Part shown: one piece after another, positions 38,525 to 48,838 of the stretch
Position numbering within the stretch: position 1 is the stretch's first letter
Layout: every line of letters starts with the position of its first letter
Made by a program: the position numbers and the translations under genes
DNA from: Ferirhizobium litorale
Lineage (GTDB): Bacteria; Pseudomonadota; Alphaproteobacteria; Rhizobiales; Rhizobiaceae
Reading direction: 5' to 3'
NCBI GenBank assembly: GCA_030028905.1
Contig: JALDYZ010000002.1
Coordinates: 62,001 to 126,000 of the forward strand
Length of the DNA stretch: 64,000 nucleotides
The notes under the pieces: model-generated
The model's database searches: none
What the model saw: the letters and a program-made list of their open reading frames with translations, nothing else
What the model was told of the DNA's origin: nothing

Positions 38525-39916
38525 ATGCCCCTGCTGACCCGCCGCAACCTCCTCAAGGCGTCTGCCGTCGCTGGCGCTTACGGACTCGGGATCGGAGCGG
38601 CCAACCGCTTCGGCATCGCCTCGGAGACCGTCGATCCGATCGAACTCGTTGCCCACACCACGCAAGCGAGCCTGACCGACCAAGGGCCGACCAGGGACAT
38701 CATGACCTATGGCGACGGCGGCATGCCGCCGACCCTCCGGATGGTGCGCGGCAAGCCGTTTGCCGCAAACCTGGTCAACCGGCTCGACGAGCCGACGACG
38801 ATCCACTGGCACGGCCTGCGAATCCCTAACAGGATGGACGGCGTGCCCTTCCTTACCCAGCCTTACGTCTACACCGAAGACACGTATTCCTATGAGTTCA
38901 CGCCGCCGGACGCGGGCACGTTCTGGTATCACCCGCACTGCAACACGCTGACCCAGATGGGGCATGGCATGACCGGTGTGATCGTCGTGGAAAATCCCGA
39001 TGACCCGATGTTCGATGCCGAAATCACCCTCAATCTTCGCGACTGGCGGCTCGGCGGCGACGGACAGTTCATCGCGATGTTCAAGCCGCGCGATGCCGCG
39101 CGCAGCGGCACGTTCGGAACAGTCAGAACCGCGAACTGGAAGCGCGAGCCGCAATACGACGCGCCAGCGGGCGGCCTAGTCCGAGTGCGGATCGCGGCGA
39201 CGGACGTGACGCGGATCTATTCCCTGAAGCTCGAGGGTGCGGCGGCCGAGGTCATCGCTATCGACGGCAATCCTGTGCCGTCCCGCTTCGCGCTCGACGT
39301 GCTGATGATCGGCCCCGGACAGAGGCTCGACCTCGCGGTCCGCATGCCGGACGCCGAGGGCGCAGTGGTCCGGCTGGAAGACGTTCGGGCAAGCAGCGTG
39401 CAGACGGTAGCGTCCTTCCGGGCGATCGGTGCATCCCTGAAACGGGAGATGGGCGACCTCGCCCCCCTGCCCGCCAACCCGGTCGCGGAGCCGGACCTCG
39501 CATCGGCGAAGGAAGTTCCGTTCATCCTCAGCGCAACGGCGGAAGATGCCGCCAAGGACAGCTTTTGCGGTTCGCTCGGCTACTCGTTCTGGGCCATCAA
39601 CAGGGTTCCGTGGCCCGGCGACACCGCCGACCCGACCGCGCCGCTCGCCGAACTGAAACTCGGACGAAGCTATATCTTCGATCTCGAGAACCCGACGCCG
39701 CGCACCCATCCGATCCATCTGCATGGAATGAGCTTCAAGGTGATTTCCTCGTCGGCGCGGCCGGTCATGCCGCTCGTGACCGACACCTACCTGATCCTGC
39801 CGGACGAGAAGGTGAAGCTGGCCCTGGTTGCCGACAATCCGGGCGACTGGGTGTTTCATTGTCACATCATCGAACATCAGAAAACCGGAATGACCGGCTA
39901 TGTCCGTGTTGTTTGA
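38525..39916 (+). CDS. Tat-exported multicopper oxidase
   Basis: A 463-residue periplasmic multicopper oxidase. The signal is of Tat type (TRRNLLKASAVAGAYGLGIG). All four copper motifs are intact: HWHG (about residue 95), WYHPHC (about 137), HPIHLHG (about 397) and HCHIIEHQKTGM (about 446), where the last gives the type 1 Cys, His and axial Met. It should oxidise phenols, amines or metal ions with reduction of O2 to water. It is shorter than CueO and lacks the Met-rich insert, so a copper-detoxification role is not supported by its sequence, nor by its neighbours. Confidence 0.93.
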   Translation: MPLLTRRNLLKASAVAGAYGLGIGAANRFGIASETVDPIELVAHTTQASLTDQGPTRDIMTYGDGGMPPTLRMVRGKPFAANLVNRLDEPTTIHWHGLRIPNRMDGVPFLTQPYVYTEDTYSYEFTPPDAGTFWYHPHCNTLTQMGHGMTGVIVVENPDDPMFDAEITLNLRDWRLGGDGQFIAMFKPRDAARSGTFGTVRTANWKREPQYDAPAGGLVRVRIAATDVTRIYSLKLEGAAAEVIAIDGNPVPSRFALDVLMIGPGQRLDLAVRMPDAEGAVVRLEDVRASSVQTVASFRAIGASLKREMGDLAPLPANPVAEPDLASAKEVPFILSATAEDAAKDSFCGSLGYSFWAINRVPWPGDTADPTAPLAELKLGRSYIFDLENPTPRTHPIHLHGMSFKVISSSARPVMPLVTDTYLILPDEKVKLALVADNPGDWVFHCHIIEHQKTGMTGYVRVV

Positions 39917-40000
39917 TCCTGCGGTGGGACGTTCGTATTGACATCAAGGATGGAAAGGGAAAGGAAGGACAACCAACTTTTCCTGACGAACGAAGTAGAG

Positions 40001-41164
40001 ATGATCGAAACAACAGCCGAACTCGAGGCCGCCTGCAAAGAACTCGCCAAGTCCGAATTCATAACGATCGATACGGAATTCCTGCGCGAAACGACCTTCT
40101 GGCCGATCCTGTGCCTGATCCAGATGGCAAGCCCGACAAAAGAGGTGCTGGTCGACCCTCTGGCGAAGGACATCGACCTGACCCCGTTCTTCGAGCTGAT
40201 GGCGAATACCTCGGTCGTCAAGGTATTTCACGCCGCCCGCCAGGACATCGAGATCATCCATCACCTCGGAAACCTCATCCCGCACCCGATCTTCGACACG
40301 CAGGTTGCGGCGATGGTGTGCGGTTTCGGTGACTCGGTTTCCTACGACCAGCTCGTCAACCGGATCAAGGGCGTCCAGATCGACAAGTCGTCGCGCTTCA
40401 CTGACTGGAGCCACCGGCCGCTGTCGACGAAGCAACTCGACTATGCGCTGGCCGACGTCACCCATCTGCGCGACGTCTATCTTACCCTCAAGGCGCAGCT
40501 TGAGCGTGAGAAGCGCTCCGACTGGCTGACCGAGGAGATGAACATCCTCGAGGCCCGCGAGACCTACGACATCCATCCCGACGATGCGTGGCAGCGCCTG
40601 AAAATGCGGGTGAAGAAGCCGCAGGAACTCGCCATCCTGAAATTCGTCGCCGCCTGGCGCGAACGGGAGGCCCGCTCGCGAAACGTGCCGCGTTCGCGCA
40701 TCCTCAAGGACGATTGCCTTTATGAGATCGCCCAGCAGCAGCCGAAGGACGCCGAGGCACTGGGCCGCCTGCGCACCATTGGCAGGGGCTGGGAACGGTC
40801 AGCCGGTGGCGCGGCCGTCGTCGAGGCAGTCAACGCCGCGCTCGGGCTGCCAAAGTCCGAGATGCCGCAAGTGCCCCGCCACACACCCGCTCCCGAGGGT
40901 GCGGCTGCGGCAGTCGAACTGCTGAAGGTGCTCCTGAAGCTGACTGCCGAGAAGCATGGCGTCGCGGCCAAGGTGATCGCCAACAGCGAGGACCTCGACA
41001 AGATTGCGGCCGATGGCGAGAAGGCTGCCGTGGCGGCGCTGACCGGCTGGCGCCGCGATCTCTTCGGAGAAACCGCGCTGCGGTTGATCCAGGGCGACGT
41101 CGCCTTGCGCTTCGTGGACCGCAAGGTGGAAGCAGTCGAACTCGAAGGCCAGCAATCGGCGTAG
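40001..41164 (+). CDS. rnd: Ribonuclease D
   Basis: A 387-residue 3'-5' exoribonuclease that trims tRNA and other stable RNA. DEDDy exonuclease residues are visible: ITIDTEFLRETTFWP (Asp, Glu), FHAARQDIEIIHH, and LDYALADVTHL with the catalytic Tyr and Asp. Two HRDC-type helical regions follow (about residues 205-375). Upstream in-frame starts at 39938 and 39950 exist; ATG 40001 (MIETTAELEAAC) matches the usual N-terminus. The cyclase gene follows after 101 bases. Confidence 0.94.
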   Translation: MIETTAELEAACKELAKSEFITIDTEFLRETTFWPILCLIQMASPTKEVLVDPLAKDIDLTPFFELMANTSVVKVFHAARQDIEIIHHLGNLIPHPIFDTQVAAMVCGFGDSVSYDQLVNRIKGVQIDKSSRFTDWSHRPLSTKQLDYALADVTHLRDVYLTLKAQLEREKRSDWLTEEMNILEARETYDIHPDDAWQRLKMRVKKPQELAILKFVAAWREREARSRNVPRSRILKDDCLYEIAQQQPKDAEALGRLRTIGRGWERSAGGAAVVEAVNAALGLPKSEMPQVPRHTPAPEGAAAAVELLKVLLKLTAEKHGVAAKVIANSEDLDKIAADGEKAAVAALTGWRRDLFGETALRLIQGDVALRFVDRKVEAVELEGQQSA

Positions 41165-41265
41165 CACATGTCGGGCGCGCGCACGGCATTCGCCACGATG
41201 ATCATGGCTGAAGCATCTGAGGCGAGGAGCATTTACTCCGGGCTGTTCAGTTTCTAATAGAAGGC

Positions 41266-42276
41266 ATGGCACCGCGAATCCACCTGCTCGATCTGGTCAT
41301 CCTGCTCCTTGCTGTCGCAGCAGGGGGTGGCGTCTACGCCATTCTCGAGTATGGCGGCGGGGCATTGGTGGGGGCGACATACGCACTGTTCATGTGCTTG
41401 CCGATCCTCGCACTGGAACGTGGCCTTCTGTTTCCGCGCCTGTACCACTGGGTACGAGCCCAGACGACGCCGGTGTTCTTCATCCTGGCACTGCTTATCA
41501 CCTTTGCGCTGATGACCTGCGGCAGCACGATCGCCGGCATCCTGGTGTGGGCGACCGGCCTCTATGACTTCACCTGGGACCGCGCGATCACGCCATCGTT
41601 TCGGGCGTCGGTCTACGCGCTTGTCCTCAGCCTCGTGATCGTGTTCGTGCTGCGCGTGCGCGAGTTGCTCGGCCGGGATGTGTTCGCCAGCCTCCTGAGC
41701 GGGCGCTATCGCCGTCCCACACAGGAGTCGCGCGTCTTCCTGTTCGTCGACCTCGCCGATTCAACGACGTTCGCGGAAAGACACGGTGACCTGAGGACGC
41801 AAGAGTATCTCGGGGCGATCTTCGCCTCACTGGCCGAACCGGTGCGCAGGCACAACGGCGCGATCGTCGACTATGTCGGGGATTGCGCGATCATCACCTG
41901 GCCGCTCGATCGTGCTCTCAAGCATGCGGAATGCGTCGAATGCGTCTTCGACATCTTCGAACAGATCGAAGCCGATTCCGCCTACTGGATCGAGAATTTC
42001 GGGGAAACCCCACGGTTGCGGGCGGCGCTGCATGGAGGCGCGATCATCACTGCCGAAATCGGCGTCGACCGGCACAAGATCACCTTCTTCGGCGATACGG
42101 TGAACACCACGTCGCGCATCGAGGGGTTGTGCAAGACGCTCGGCCGGCCGTTTCTGATGTCTTCCGACCTGTTCGACCGGATCAGCCTCCCGGCAACGGT
42201 CAAGGCGGAGTACCTCGGGGAACACTCCGTCAAGGGCCGAGGCCAGGCGCTCGGGGTCTACGCGCTCAGCCGCTGA
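41266..42276 (+). CDS. Membrane-anchored class III adenylate/guanylate cyclase
   Basis: A 336-residue protein with about four N-terminal membrane segments (residues 7-27, 33-50, 68-95, 114-134) and a cytoplasmic class III cyclase domain. Metal-binding Asp residues are in FVDLADST (about 160) and YVGDCAI (about 206), and the transition-state Asn and Arg in TVNTTSR (about 279). The base-selecting Lys usually found three residues before GD is Asp here (VDYVGD), and Thr stands seven residues before the Asn (KITFFGD), as in class IIIb. Activity and nucleotide are therefore uncertain. Rhizobia carry many such cyclases. Confidence 0.85.
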   Translation: MAPRIHLLDLVILLLAVAAGGGVYAILEYGGGALVGATYALFMCLPILALERGLLFPRLYHWVRAQTTPVFFILALLITFALMTCGSTIAGILVWATGLYDFTWDRAITPSFRASVYALVLSLVIVFVLRVRELLGRDVFASLLSGRYRRPTQESRVFLFVDLADSTTFAERHGDLRTQEYLGAIFASLAEPVRRHNGAIVDYVGDCAIITWPLDRALKHAECVECVFDIFEQIEADSAYWIENFGETPRLRAALHGGAIITAEIGVDRHKITFFGDTVNTTSRIEGLCKTLGRPFLMSSDLFDRISLPATVKAEYLGEHSVKGRGQALGVYALSR

Positions 42277-42299
42277 CGAAAGCCGCCAAAAACAGAGCT

Positions 42300-43820
42300 C
42301 TACTCGAACCGGAATGCCAATCGCTTGCCGGTCAGCTTCGCCAGTTGCTGCAGACGCCCATCGAGGCGCTCCCCGGCAAAAACGTTGTATGCGTGCGGCA
42401 CCACGAATTCGAGATCCAGATCTGGATTGTCAGACTTGCGGAACGTCAGGTGATCGACGATGCCCGGCATCGAGGCGGAAAACAGGTAAACTACCCGCAA
42501 TAGGCCGCCGAGTAGTTTGGCGCGATCGAGCAGTGTCGGCGTGGCGATCGTTGCGAGGGCGCCCGTCGCACCGTCATCATAGAGCCCCTCGAAGCGGTAG
42601 TAGTTGGCCAGCGCGAGAAATGCGCGACCCGCATGGGTAATGCCGACGAAGGAACTGTGGGCGATGATGTTGAGGGCCTGCAGGCCACGGTAATCCGGAT
42701 GGGCCCGCCAGCTGATGTCGGCGAGCAGGCAGGCCGCCTGCCGATAGCGGCTCTCCTCCTCGGTCTCCTCTACGCCGAAGAACGGCATCATCCGACCGGT
42801 CCAGACCGCCAGCTCTCGAGCGTGTTCGGGCGAACGTGCCCGCAGGATCGCCAGTTCCCCGGCGATCGCCAGCAGCGGGTCCTTGGCCCGCTCTTCCTCG
42901 TTGAGAAGATAGTAGAGATAACCCTCGCGCACACCCTGGGCGGAAAACGAGATCCGGGCCGGCTTCATGGCGCCGAGCACCTCCTGCATGGCGATGGCGC
43001 CGAACGGAAGGAGGCTGCGGCGATTCTTGGAGATGCCCTGGAGCTGCGGTGCCTTGGGATCGCGCAGTTCCTCGACCTCTCCAAGGAAAGTAAGTACCTC
43101 GTCCAGCGGCAGTTCGTAGCCCTGCATCATGTGCAGCGGGTAATTCCGCATCTCCATGTGCAGCTTGGCGATGTTACGCCACGTGCCGCCGACCGCGTAG
43201 AAGGTACGGTCCTGGCCTTTGCCGAGCAGGGTTGCCGTCTTGATGCTCTTGCGCACGATCTCTCGCGCCTTGGTCAGCGAGCCGCCGGCATTTTCCGACA
43301 ACCTGAGACCGCCTAGCGGAAGCGTGATGCCGCGCCCGAATTTCTTGCCGCGGATGTCGATCAGTTCGAGCGAGCCGCCACCAAGGTCGCCGGCAATACC
43401 GTCGGGATCGAAATATCCGCTGATCACCCCGAGCGCCGAAAACTGCGCCTCTTCCTCGCCGGAAAGAACCTGGATGCCCTGGCCCAGAATTTCCTGGGCG
43501 CGCTTCACGAACATCGACCCGTTGCTCGCCTCGCGGGCGGCCGCGGTCGCCAGAACATACATGTTGCGGGCGCGGGCCTGATCGGAGAGTGCCTTGAAGC
43601 GACGAAGCGCCGCCAGAGCCCGCTCCACGCCTTCCTCGTCCATGCGTCCGGTTGAGGCAATGCCCTTGCCCAGCCCGCAGAGGACCTTTTCGTTGAAGAG
43701 GATCGCGGGCGACCGCGACAGCCCTTCATAGACGACGAGACGAACCGAGTTCGATCCGATATCGATGACGGAGACCGGGGCTATGCCGGGGAGGCGTCCC
43801 TGTGCTTCAGATTCAACCAT
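42300..43820 (-). CDS. ppx: Exopolyphosphatase/ppGpp phosphohydrolase (Ppx/GppA family)
   Basis: A 506-residue Ppx/GppA phosphatase of the actin-like fold: VIDIGSNSVRLVVYEG at the phosphate-1 loop, ATAAAREASNG, GDLGGGSLELIDI at the phosphate-2 loop and a C-terminal HD-like helical region (ADISWRAHPDYRGLQALNII). It releases phosphate from polyphosphate chains and may hydrolyse pppGpp. It starts eleven bases after ppk, so synthesis and degradation enzymes share a transcript. Confidence 0.95.
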   Translation of the reverse strand: MVESEAQGRLPGIAPVSVIDIGSNSVRLVVYEGLSRSPAILFNEKVLCGLGKGIASTGRMDEEGVERALAALRRFKALSDQARARNMYVLATAAAREASNGSMFVKRAQEILGQGIQVLSGEEEAQFSALGVISGYFDPDGIAGDLGGGSLELIDIRGKKFGRGITLPLGGLRLSENAGGSLTKAREIVRKSIKTATLLGKGQDRTFYAVGGTWRNIAKLHMEMRNYPLHMMQGYELPLDEVLTFLGEVEELRDPKAPQLQGISKNRRSLLPFGAIAMQEVLGAMKPARISFSAQGVREGYLYYLLNEEERAKDPLLAIAGELAILRARSPEHARELAVWTGRMMPFFGVEETEEESRYRQAACLLADISWRAHPDYRGLQALNIIAHSSFVGITHAGRAFLALANYYRFEGLYDDGATGALATIATPTLLDRAKLLGGLLRVVYLFSASMPGIVDHLTFRKSDNPDLDLEFVVPHAYNVFAGERLDGRLQQLAKLTGKRLAFRFE

Positions 43821-43831
43821 GCAGTTCCAAG

Positions 43832-46042
43832 CTAAACGTGCTTGCCGGAAAGGAGGCCGGCGATGCGTTTGGGCGCACTCGATTTCAAGGCTTCACCGCG
43901 CCCCGAAAGGCTGGGATTGGTCATGAAATACTGCTGCGCGTTGAACGGTTCCTCGCCCTTGCGCACTTCCATGCGACGAGATGTACCGTCGGGCAGTATC
44001 TCGTAGCTCTGCTGGTTGTCAATGAGGTTGCCGAGCATGATCTGTGAAAGCACCTGCTCGTGCACGGTCGGGTTCAACAGCGGCACGAGCGTCTCGACGC
44101 GCCGGTCGAGGTTGCGCGGCATCATGTCGGCCGAGCCGATATAGACCAGCGCCTTGTCCGATGGCAGCCCATGGCCGTTGCCGAAGCAGAAGATGCGGCT
44201 GTGTTCGAGGAAGCGACCGACGATCGACTTGACCCTGATGCGATCGGAAAGGCCGGGCACCAGGGGACGCAGGCAGCAGATGCCGCGAACCACCAGGTCG
44301 ATCTCGACGCCCGCGCGGCTTGCAATGTACAGCGCGTCGATGATTTCCGGATCGACCAGAGAATTCATCTTCATCCAGATGGCAGCCGGTCTCCCGGCTC
44401 GGGCATGCTCGACCTCTTCGGCGATATGCCGCAGGATGCGCAAGCGAAGCGTGTAGGGTGAAACGGCGATCTTCATTCCCTCTTCCGGCTCACCATAACC
44501 GGTAATGAAGTTGAAGATGTTGGCCATGTCGTGGGCGATGTGCGGATTGCAGGTGAAGAACGACAGGTCTGTGTAGATCTTGGCGGTAATCGGATGATAG
44601 TTGCCGGTGCCGAGGTGGCAATAGGTGCGCAACTTGCCGTCCTCACGGCGGACGACCATCGACATCTTGGCGTGTGTCTTCAGCTCGATGAAGCCGAAGA
44701 CGACCTGCACGCCGGCCCTTTCGAGGTCCCTCGCCCAGCGGATGTTGGCTTCTTCATCGAAGCGCGCCTTGAGTTCGACGAGGGCTGTCACCGACTTGCC
44801 AGACTCGGCCGCATCGATGAGCGCGCGAACGATCGGGCTGTCGTTGGAGGTGCGATAGAGTGTCTGCTTGATGGCGACGACGTCCGGGTCGCGGGCCGCC
44901 TGCAACAGGAACTGGACGACGACGTCGAAGGACTCATAGGGGTGGTGGACCACCATGTCCTTCTCGCGAATAGCCGCCAGGCAGTCACCCGCGTGCTCGC
45001 GGACACGTTCGGGAAAGCGTGCATTGTAGGGCTCGAAGCGCAGGTCATCGCGCGGCGCCTTGGTAATCTCTGACAGCGTATTGAGGGCGAGCAGGCCGGG
45101 CAGAACCGCCACCCGGTTGTCCGGAACGCCGAGCTCCTCCACCACGAACTGACGAAGCGAGGCCGGCATTTCCGAGTCCGTCTCGATGCGGATCACCGAC
45201 CCGCGGCGGCGGCGCTTCAGCGCCGTCTCGAAAAAGCGCACGAGATCCTCTGCCTCTTCCTCGACCTCGATATCGCTGTCGCGGATCAGACGGAACGTGC
45301 CGAATCCCCTCACCTCGTATCCGGGATAGAGACGATGGATGAACATGCCCACCACATCCTCGAGGGTGATGTAGCGGATCGTCTTCACATCGTCCGGAAG
45401 GCGGACGAAGCGCTCCAGGGCGGGCGGCAGGCGCAAGAGCGCCGTCATCGGTTCGCGCCCATTCTTGCTGACGAGCTGCAACCCCATGGAGAACCCGAGA
45501 TTGGGAATGAAGGGAAACGGATGGGCCGGGTCTATCGACAACGGCGTCAGGACCGGGAAAATCGACTGATCGAACTCAGTCGCCAGCCAGGTGCGATCGT
45601 CTTCCGAAAGCGCCGCCGGGCGCACGATCAGGATGTCTTCCTTTGCCAGGTACTGTTGCAGGACGGCAAGCGATGCCTGCTGCTCCATCTGCAGGTTGTC
45701 GATTTCGTGGAGGATCTCCTCGAGCTGTTCTGCGGGCGTCTTTCCATCGGGGCTGCGCATGACGATGCCCTGACGAACCTGGCCTTCCAGGCCGGCGACA
45801 CGCACCATGAAGAATTCGTCGAGGTTGGTCGCGGAAATCGACAGGAACCGCACGCGCTCCAAGAGCGGGTGCGCGGTGTTCAGTGTCTCTTCCAGAACAC
45901 GGCGGTTGAACTGCAACCAGGAGAATTCCCGATTGATGAAGCGGCCCGGCTGTTCCAGCAGATCGGTCTCAGGCTCCAACGGCAATTCTGCCCCATGCGT
46001 CTGCACGCCCTGACCTTCCGTTGAACCCGCCGAATCCATCAT
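43832..46042 (-). CDS. ppk: Polyphosphate kinase 1
   Basis: A 736-residue PPK1. N-terminal [18 protein letters not shown], then the catalytic core with the autophosphorylated His in [14 protein letters not shown] (about residue 454), [20 protein letters not shown] and a second phospholipase-D-like half ([37 protein letters not shown]). It makes polyphosphate from ATP at the membrane. Two adjacent ATGs (46042, 46039) can serve as start. It follows hdaA by 62 bases, and the block from the phosphatidyltransferase to ppx probably forms one long operon. Confidence 0.97.
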   Translation of the reverse strand: MMDSAGSTEGQGVQTHGAELPLEPETDLLEQPGRFINREFSWLQFNRRVLEETLNTAHPLLERVRFLSISATNLDEFFMVRVAGLEGQVRQGIVMRSPDGKTPAEQLEEILHEIDNLQMEQQASLAVLQQYLAKEDILIVRPAALSEDDRTWLATEFDQSIFPVLTPLSIDPAHPFPFIPNLGFSMGLQLVSKNGREPMTALLRLPPALERFVRLPDDVKTIRYITLEDVVGMFIHRLYPGYEVRGFGTFRLIRDSDIEVEEEAEDLVRFFETALKRRRRGSVIRIETDSEMPASLRQFVVEELGVPDNRVAVLPGLLALNTLSEITKAPRDDLRFEPYNARFPERVREHAGDCLAAIREKDMVVHHPYESFDVVVQFLLQAARDPDVVAIKQTLYRTSNDSPIVRALIDAAESGKSVTALVELKARFDEEANIRWARDLERAGVQVVFGFIELKTHAKMSMVVRREDGKLRTYCHLGTGNYHPITAKIYTDLSFFTCNPHIAHDMANIFNFITGYGEPEEGMKIAVSPYTLRLRILRHIAEEVEHARAGRPAAIWMKMNSLVDPEIIDALYIASRAGVEIDLVVRGICCLRPLVPGLSDRIRVKSIVGRFLEHSRIFCFGNGHGLPSDKALVYIGSADMMPRNLDRRVETLVPLLNPTVHEQVLSQIMLGNLIDNQQSYEILPDGTSRRMEVRKGEEPFNAQQYFMTNPSLSGRGEALKSSAPKRIAGLLSGKHV

Positions 46043-46104
46043 GCCCGCCCCATTTTAGTGAATGCTACCGCCCGTATAACAGTTTGACGACGGAACTGTG
46101 ACAG

Positions 46105-46815
46105 TCAACCGCCGGTCTCCGGATTGCCGATCTCGTTTAGCACTTCGGATGCGAGAACGCGTGTAATCCGGGTCCCACGCGCCAGCGCCAGGCGGTCGAG
46201 ACGATCGACGATCGTCTGGGCTGCGCTCATGGAGCGTTCCATCCGCGCCACGACGTAGGCGACCAGCTTGTCGTCGATGTGGAGCTGGCGGTCGGCGAAC
46301 AGCTTCACGATCACCTGCGACAGCAGTTCCTCGTCGGGCTCGCCGATCTCGACGACCGTCGCCGCCTTCAGGCGGGATCTCAGATCGGGCAGGCCGACCG
46401 GCCAGGAGATCGGCCAAAGGCGCGAGGTCATCAGCAGGGAAGTGCCGTTTTCGCGAACGCTGTTTATGACATGGAACAGTGCCGTGTCGTCGAAACCGAC
46501 ACGGTCGGCATCCTCGAAGACAACGGGACTGCCCGCGGCTATCCTTGCGGCATCCGAACCGGCTACCGGATGAATGTCCGCCGCGCCGCTGCGCTCCCGC
46601 CAGATGCTGGCAAGATGGGATTTCCCGGAACCGACTGGACCCGCGAGTATGACGACCGGGGAAGGCCAGCGCGGCCAGGTGTCGATAACGGAGACGGCGG
46701 CATGCAGGGGATCGGCGACGAGGAGATCCTCCCGGCCCGTTGCTGCATCGTGGTTGAAGACGAGTGGAAGTTGCTCCGCCTGCCTTTTTGCTTCTGTCGT
46801 CTTGAGGTCACGCAT
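46105..46815 (-). CDS. hdaA: DnaA-homologous regulator HdaA
   Basis: A 236-residue protein equal to the AAA+ part of DnaA without its DNA-binding domain. The Walker A is GPVGSGKSHLA and Walker B is VVFEDADRV; RSRLKAATVVEIGEPDEELL matches the Hda lineage. With the beta clamp it stimulates ATP hydrolysis by DnaA and blocks re-initiation; the N-terminal EQLPLVF is the expected clamp-binding motif (QLPL type). Start overlaps the upstream stop by one base (TAATG). Confidence 0.92.
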   Translation of the reverse strand: MRDLKTTEAKRQAEQLPLVFNHDAATGREDLLVADPLHAAVSVIDTWPRWPSPVVILAGPVGSGKSHLASIWRERSGAADIHPVAGSDAARIAAGSPVVFEDADRVGFDDTALFHVINSVRENGTSLLMTSRLWPISWPVGLPDLRSRLKAATVVEIGEPDEELLSQVIVKLFADRQLHIDDKLVAYVVARMERSMSAAQTIVDRLDRLALARGTRITRVLASEVLNEIGNPETGG

Positions 46816-47939
46816 TATTTTTCAGAAGTTCCGGTTTTATGCGCTGGGGGAAGTGCTTGCGTTTCCCCGTGATAGAGGTCGCTTTGAAGGTATCGCGTCA
46901 ACGCGAAGCGAACAAGCACGCCCACTGCGGCTGCGGCGGGGACTGCTATGAGAAGCCCCAGGAAGCCCAGCATCGCGCCGAAGGCGAAGAGGGCGAACAT
47001 CAGCCACACCGGGTGCAGGCCGACCTTCGACCCGACGAGCTTGGGCTGGAGGATGTTGCCCTCGATGAACTGACCCGAGAAGAACACCGCCAGCACGAGG
47101 ACGATCGAAAAGTAATGCGGCCAGAACTGCACGAGCGCCAGTCCGACCGCCAGCACGAGACCGACCATCGAACCGACATAGGGGACGAAGCTGATGACGC
47201 CGGCGAACAGACCGATCAGCAGCCCGAAATTCAATCCCACCAGCGACAGGCCGATCCCGTAGTAGGTGCCGAGGATCAGGCATACGGAGCCCTGGCCGCG
47301 GACGAAACCTGCGATCGCCGTGTTCATCTCCATGGCGATCTGACGAACATCGGTGACATAGTCTCGTGGAATCCAGCCGTCGACCTTGGCGATCATCCGG
47401 TCCCAGTCGAGCAGCAGGTAGAAGGCGACGACCGGCGTAACGATCAACAGCGATATGACGTCGACCAGCGTCTTGCCCGAATCCCATATCTGGCCGAACA
47501 ACGACGCAATGAAGCCCGCACCTTCGGCGAGGACCTTGGAGAAGTTCTCCTTGATCGTGTCGAGCTGGCTGCCGATCCAGTCCGGCACCCAGGCCGCGCC
47601 CGAATTTGCGATCAGTTCCTGAAGCTGGGTCAGGTAGCCGGGGATGTGCTGCACGAAGTCGGACGCCTGGCTGGCGACCACCGGAATGATGATCATCAAC
47701 GACAACGCGAAGATCACCACAAATGCGATGAGGATCACCACTGTCGCCATCATGCGACTGAGCCCCAGCCGTTCCAGCCTGTCGGCGACAGGATCGAGGA
47801 AATATGCGAGCGCCATGCCCGCCACGAACGGCAGCAGGATGTCGCGAAAAATGTAGAGAAACAGAACGGCGATTGCGAGCACGGCAAGCCAGAACAAGAC
47901 TTGGCGCCTGAGCCCTACCCCGCTAATTTCATATGACAT
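46815..47939 (-). CDS. AI-2E (PerM-family) membrane protein
   Basis: A 374-residue PerM/AI-2E transporter family protein with about eight membrane segments in the usual layout: two near the N-terminus (LFWLAVLAIAVLFLYIF, LLPFVAGMALAYFLDPVADR), an amphipathic soluble stretch (residues 95-150), then SFVPYVGSMVGLVLAVGLAL and the conserved IEGNILQPKLVGSKVGLHP. The family name is historical, and members also act as Na+/H+ antiporters. The substrate is unresolved. Its stop overlaps hdaA, a pairing seen in many alphaproteobacteria. Confidence 0.9.
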   Translation of the reverse strand: MSYEISGVGLRRQVLFWLAVLAIAVLFLYIFRDILLPFVAGMALAYFLDPVADRLERLGLSRMMATVVILIAFVVIFALSLMIIIPVVASQASDFVQHIPGYLTQLQELIANSGAAWVPDWIGSQLDTIKENFSKVLAEGAGFIASLFGQIWDSGKTLVDVISLLIVTPVVAFYLLLDWDRMIAKVDGWIPRDYVTDVRQIAMEMNTAIAGFVRGQGSVCLILGTYYGIGLSLVGLNFGLLIGLFAGVISFVPYVGSMVGLVLAVGLALVQFWPHYFSIVLVLAVFFSGQFIEGNILQPKLVGSKVGLHPVWLMFALFAFGAMLGFLGLLIAVPAAAAVGVLVRFALTRYLQSDLYHGETQALPPAHKTGTSEK

Positions 47940-48003
47940 CCGGCATTCCTCGTTCGTGGCGCATCACTCGCAGGCGCCGGGTGACCGTGGACATGCGGCA
48001 TGC

Positions 48004-48543
48004 TCATGCCTGCGTCCCGGACAGGTGGCGCATCCAGCCCACGAGATAGGACGCTCCCGAGACAACGGTCAAGCCCGCCGTGACGAGTGCCAGGACATAG
48101 ATCACAGGTCCGACGGCCCAGCCGAACGCAAGCGCGTAGAGCACGATCGCGGCGAAGGCGACCTGCGCGACCGTAGTGACCTTGGAAATCATGATCGGCG
48201 CTACCTTGACCGGCCGCCCCATCAGGCTTGACAGTACCACCGCACCAACAATCAACATATCCCGCGACACCACCACTATCACGAGCCAGTCCGGGATGTG
48301 ATCCATGATACCGAGAAAGAGATAGCTCGAGAACATCAACAGCTTGTCGGCAATCGGGTCGAGCCACGCGCCCAACTCGCTTTGCTGGTCGTAGTGCCGG
48401 GCGATATATCCGTCGACCGCATCCGAAATTCCGGCCATTGCGAACAGCACGAAGGCCGCCAGATTATATTGGTTGATAAGGGCATAGACCAACAACGGCA
48501 CGGCGAGCAGCCGGCCGATGGTGATCAGGTTCGCTATCGTCAT
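48004..48543 (-). CDS. CDP-alcohol phosphatidyltransferase (PgsA-like)
   Basis: A 179-residue membrane enzyme with the CDP-alcohol phosphotransferase signature (D-x2-D-G-x2-A-R-x8-G-x3-D-x3-[19 protein letters not shown] followed by AWLDPIADK). It probably makes phosphatidylglycerophosphate or cardiolipin-type lipid, but the clearer PgsA is the gene at 61374, so this second copy may use another alcohol. It heads the minus-strand operon toward ppx and is divergent from purM. Confidence 0.88.
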   Translation of the reverse strand: MTIANLITIGRLLAVPLLVYALINQYNLAAFVLFAMAGISDAVDGYIARHYDQQSELGAWLDPIADKLLMFSSYLFLGIMDHIPDWLVIVVVSRDMLIVGAVVLSSLMGRPVKVAPIMISKVTTVAQVAFAAIVLYALAFGWAVGPVIYVLALVTAGLTVVSGASYLVGWMRHLSGTQA

Positions 48544-48838
48544 ATCCCTCCCCGCCTATTGTTTCTCGTCCTTTGAAATCATGGATACACCATATTCGCG
48601 ACTCGACCAGCGCCCACCAGCATCCAGCCGCTGGAAGAGGTTCAAAACCGCGAAAATTCCGCAAATGCGCGCCATGGCGCTTGCATATCCCGATCCGTCA
48701 TGCAATGGCGACCCGCAACAAAGCGATGCCGGTTCCCCAATGCGGGTGGCGCGCGACGACTTCGGATTGGCGCTCGATTTTCGGCCGGGGCACCCGCCGG
48801 GGACGATGGCGCCAGCGGCAGCCAGCGGAGATAAAAGC

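Noticed and set aside
46839-47936. 365-residue plus-strand frame
   Set aside because: Antisense of the PerM-family gene; charged mirror image of membrane helices.
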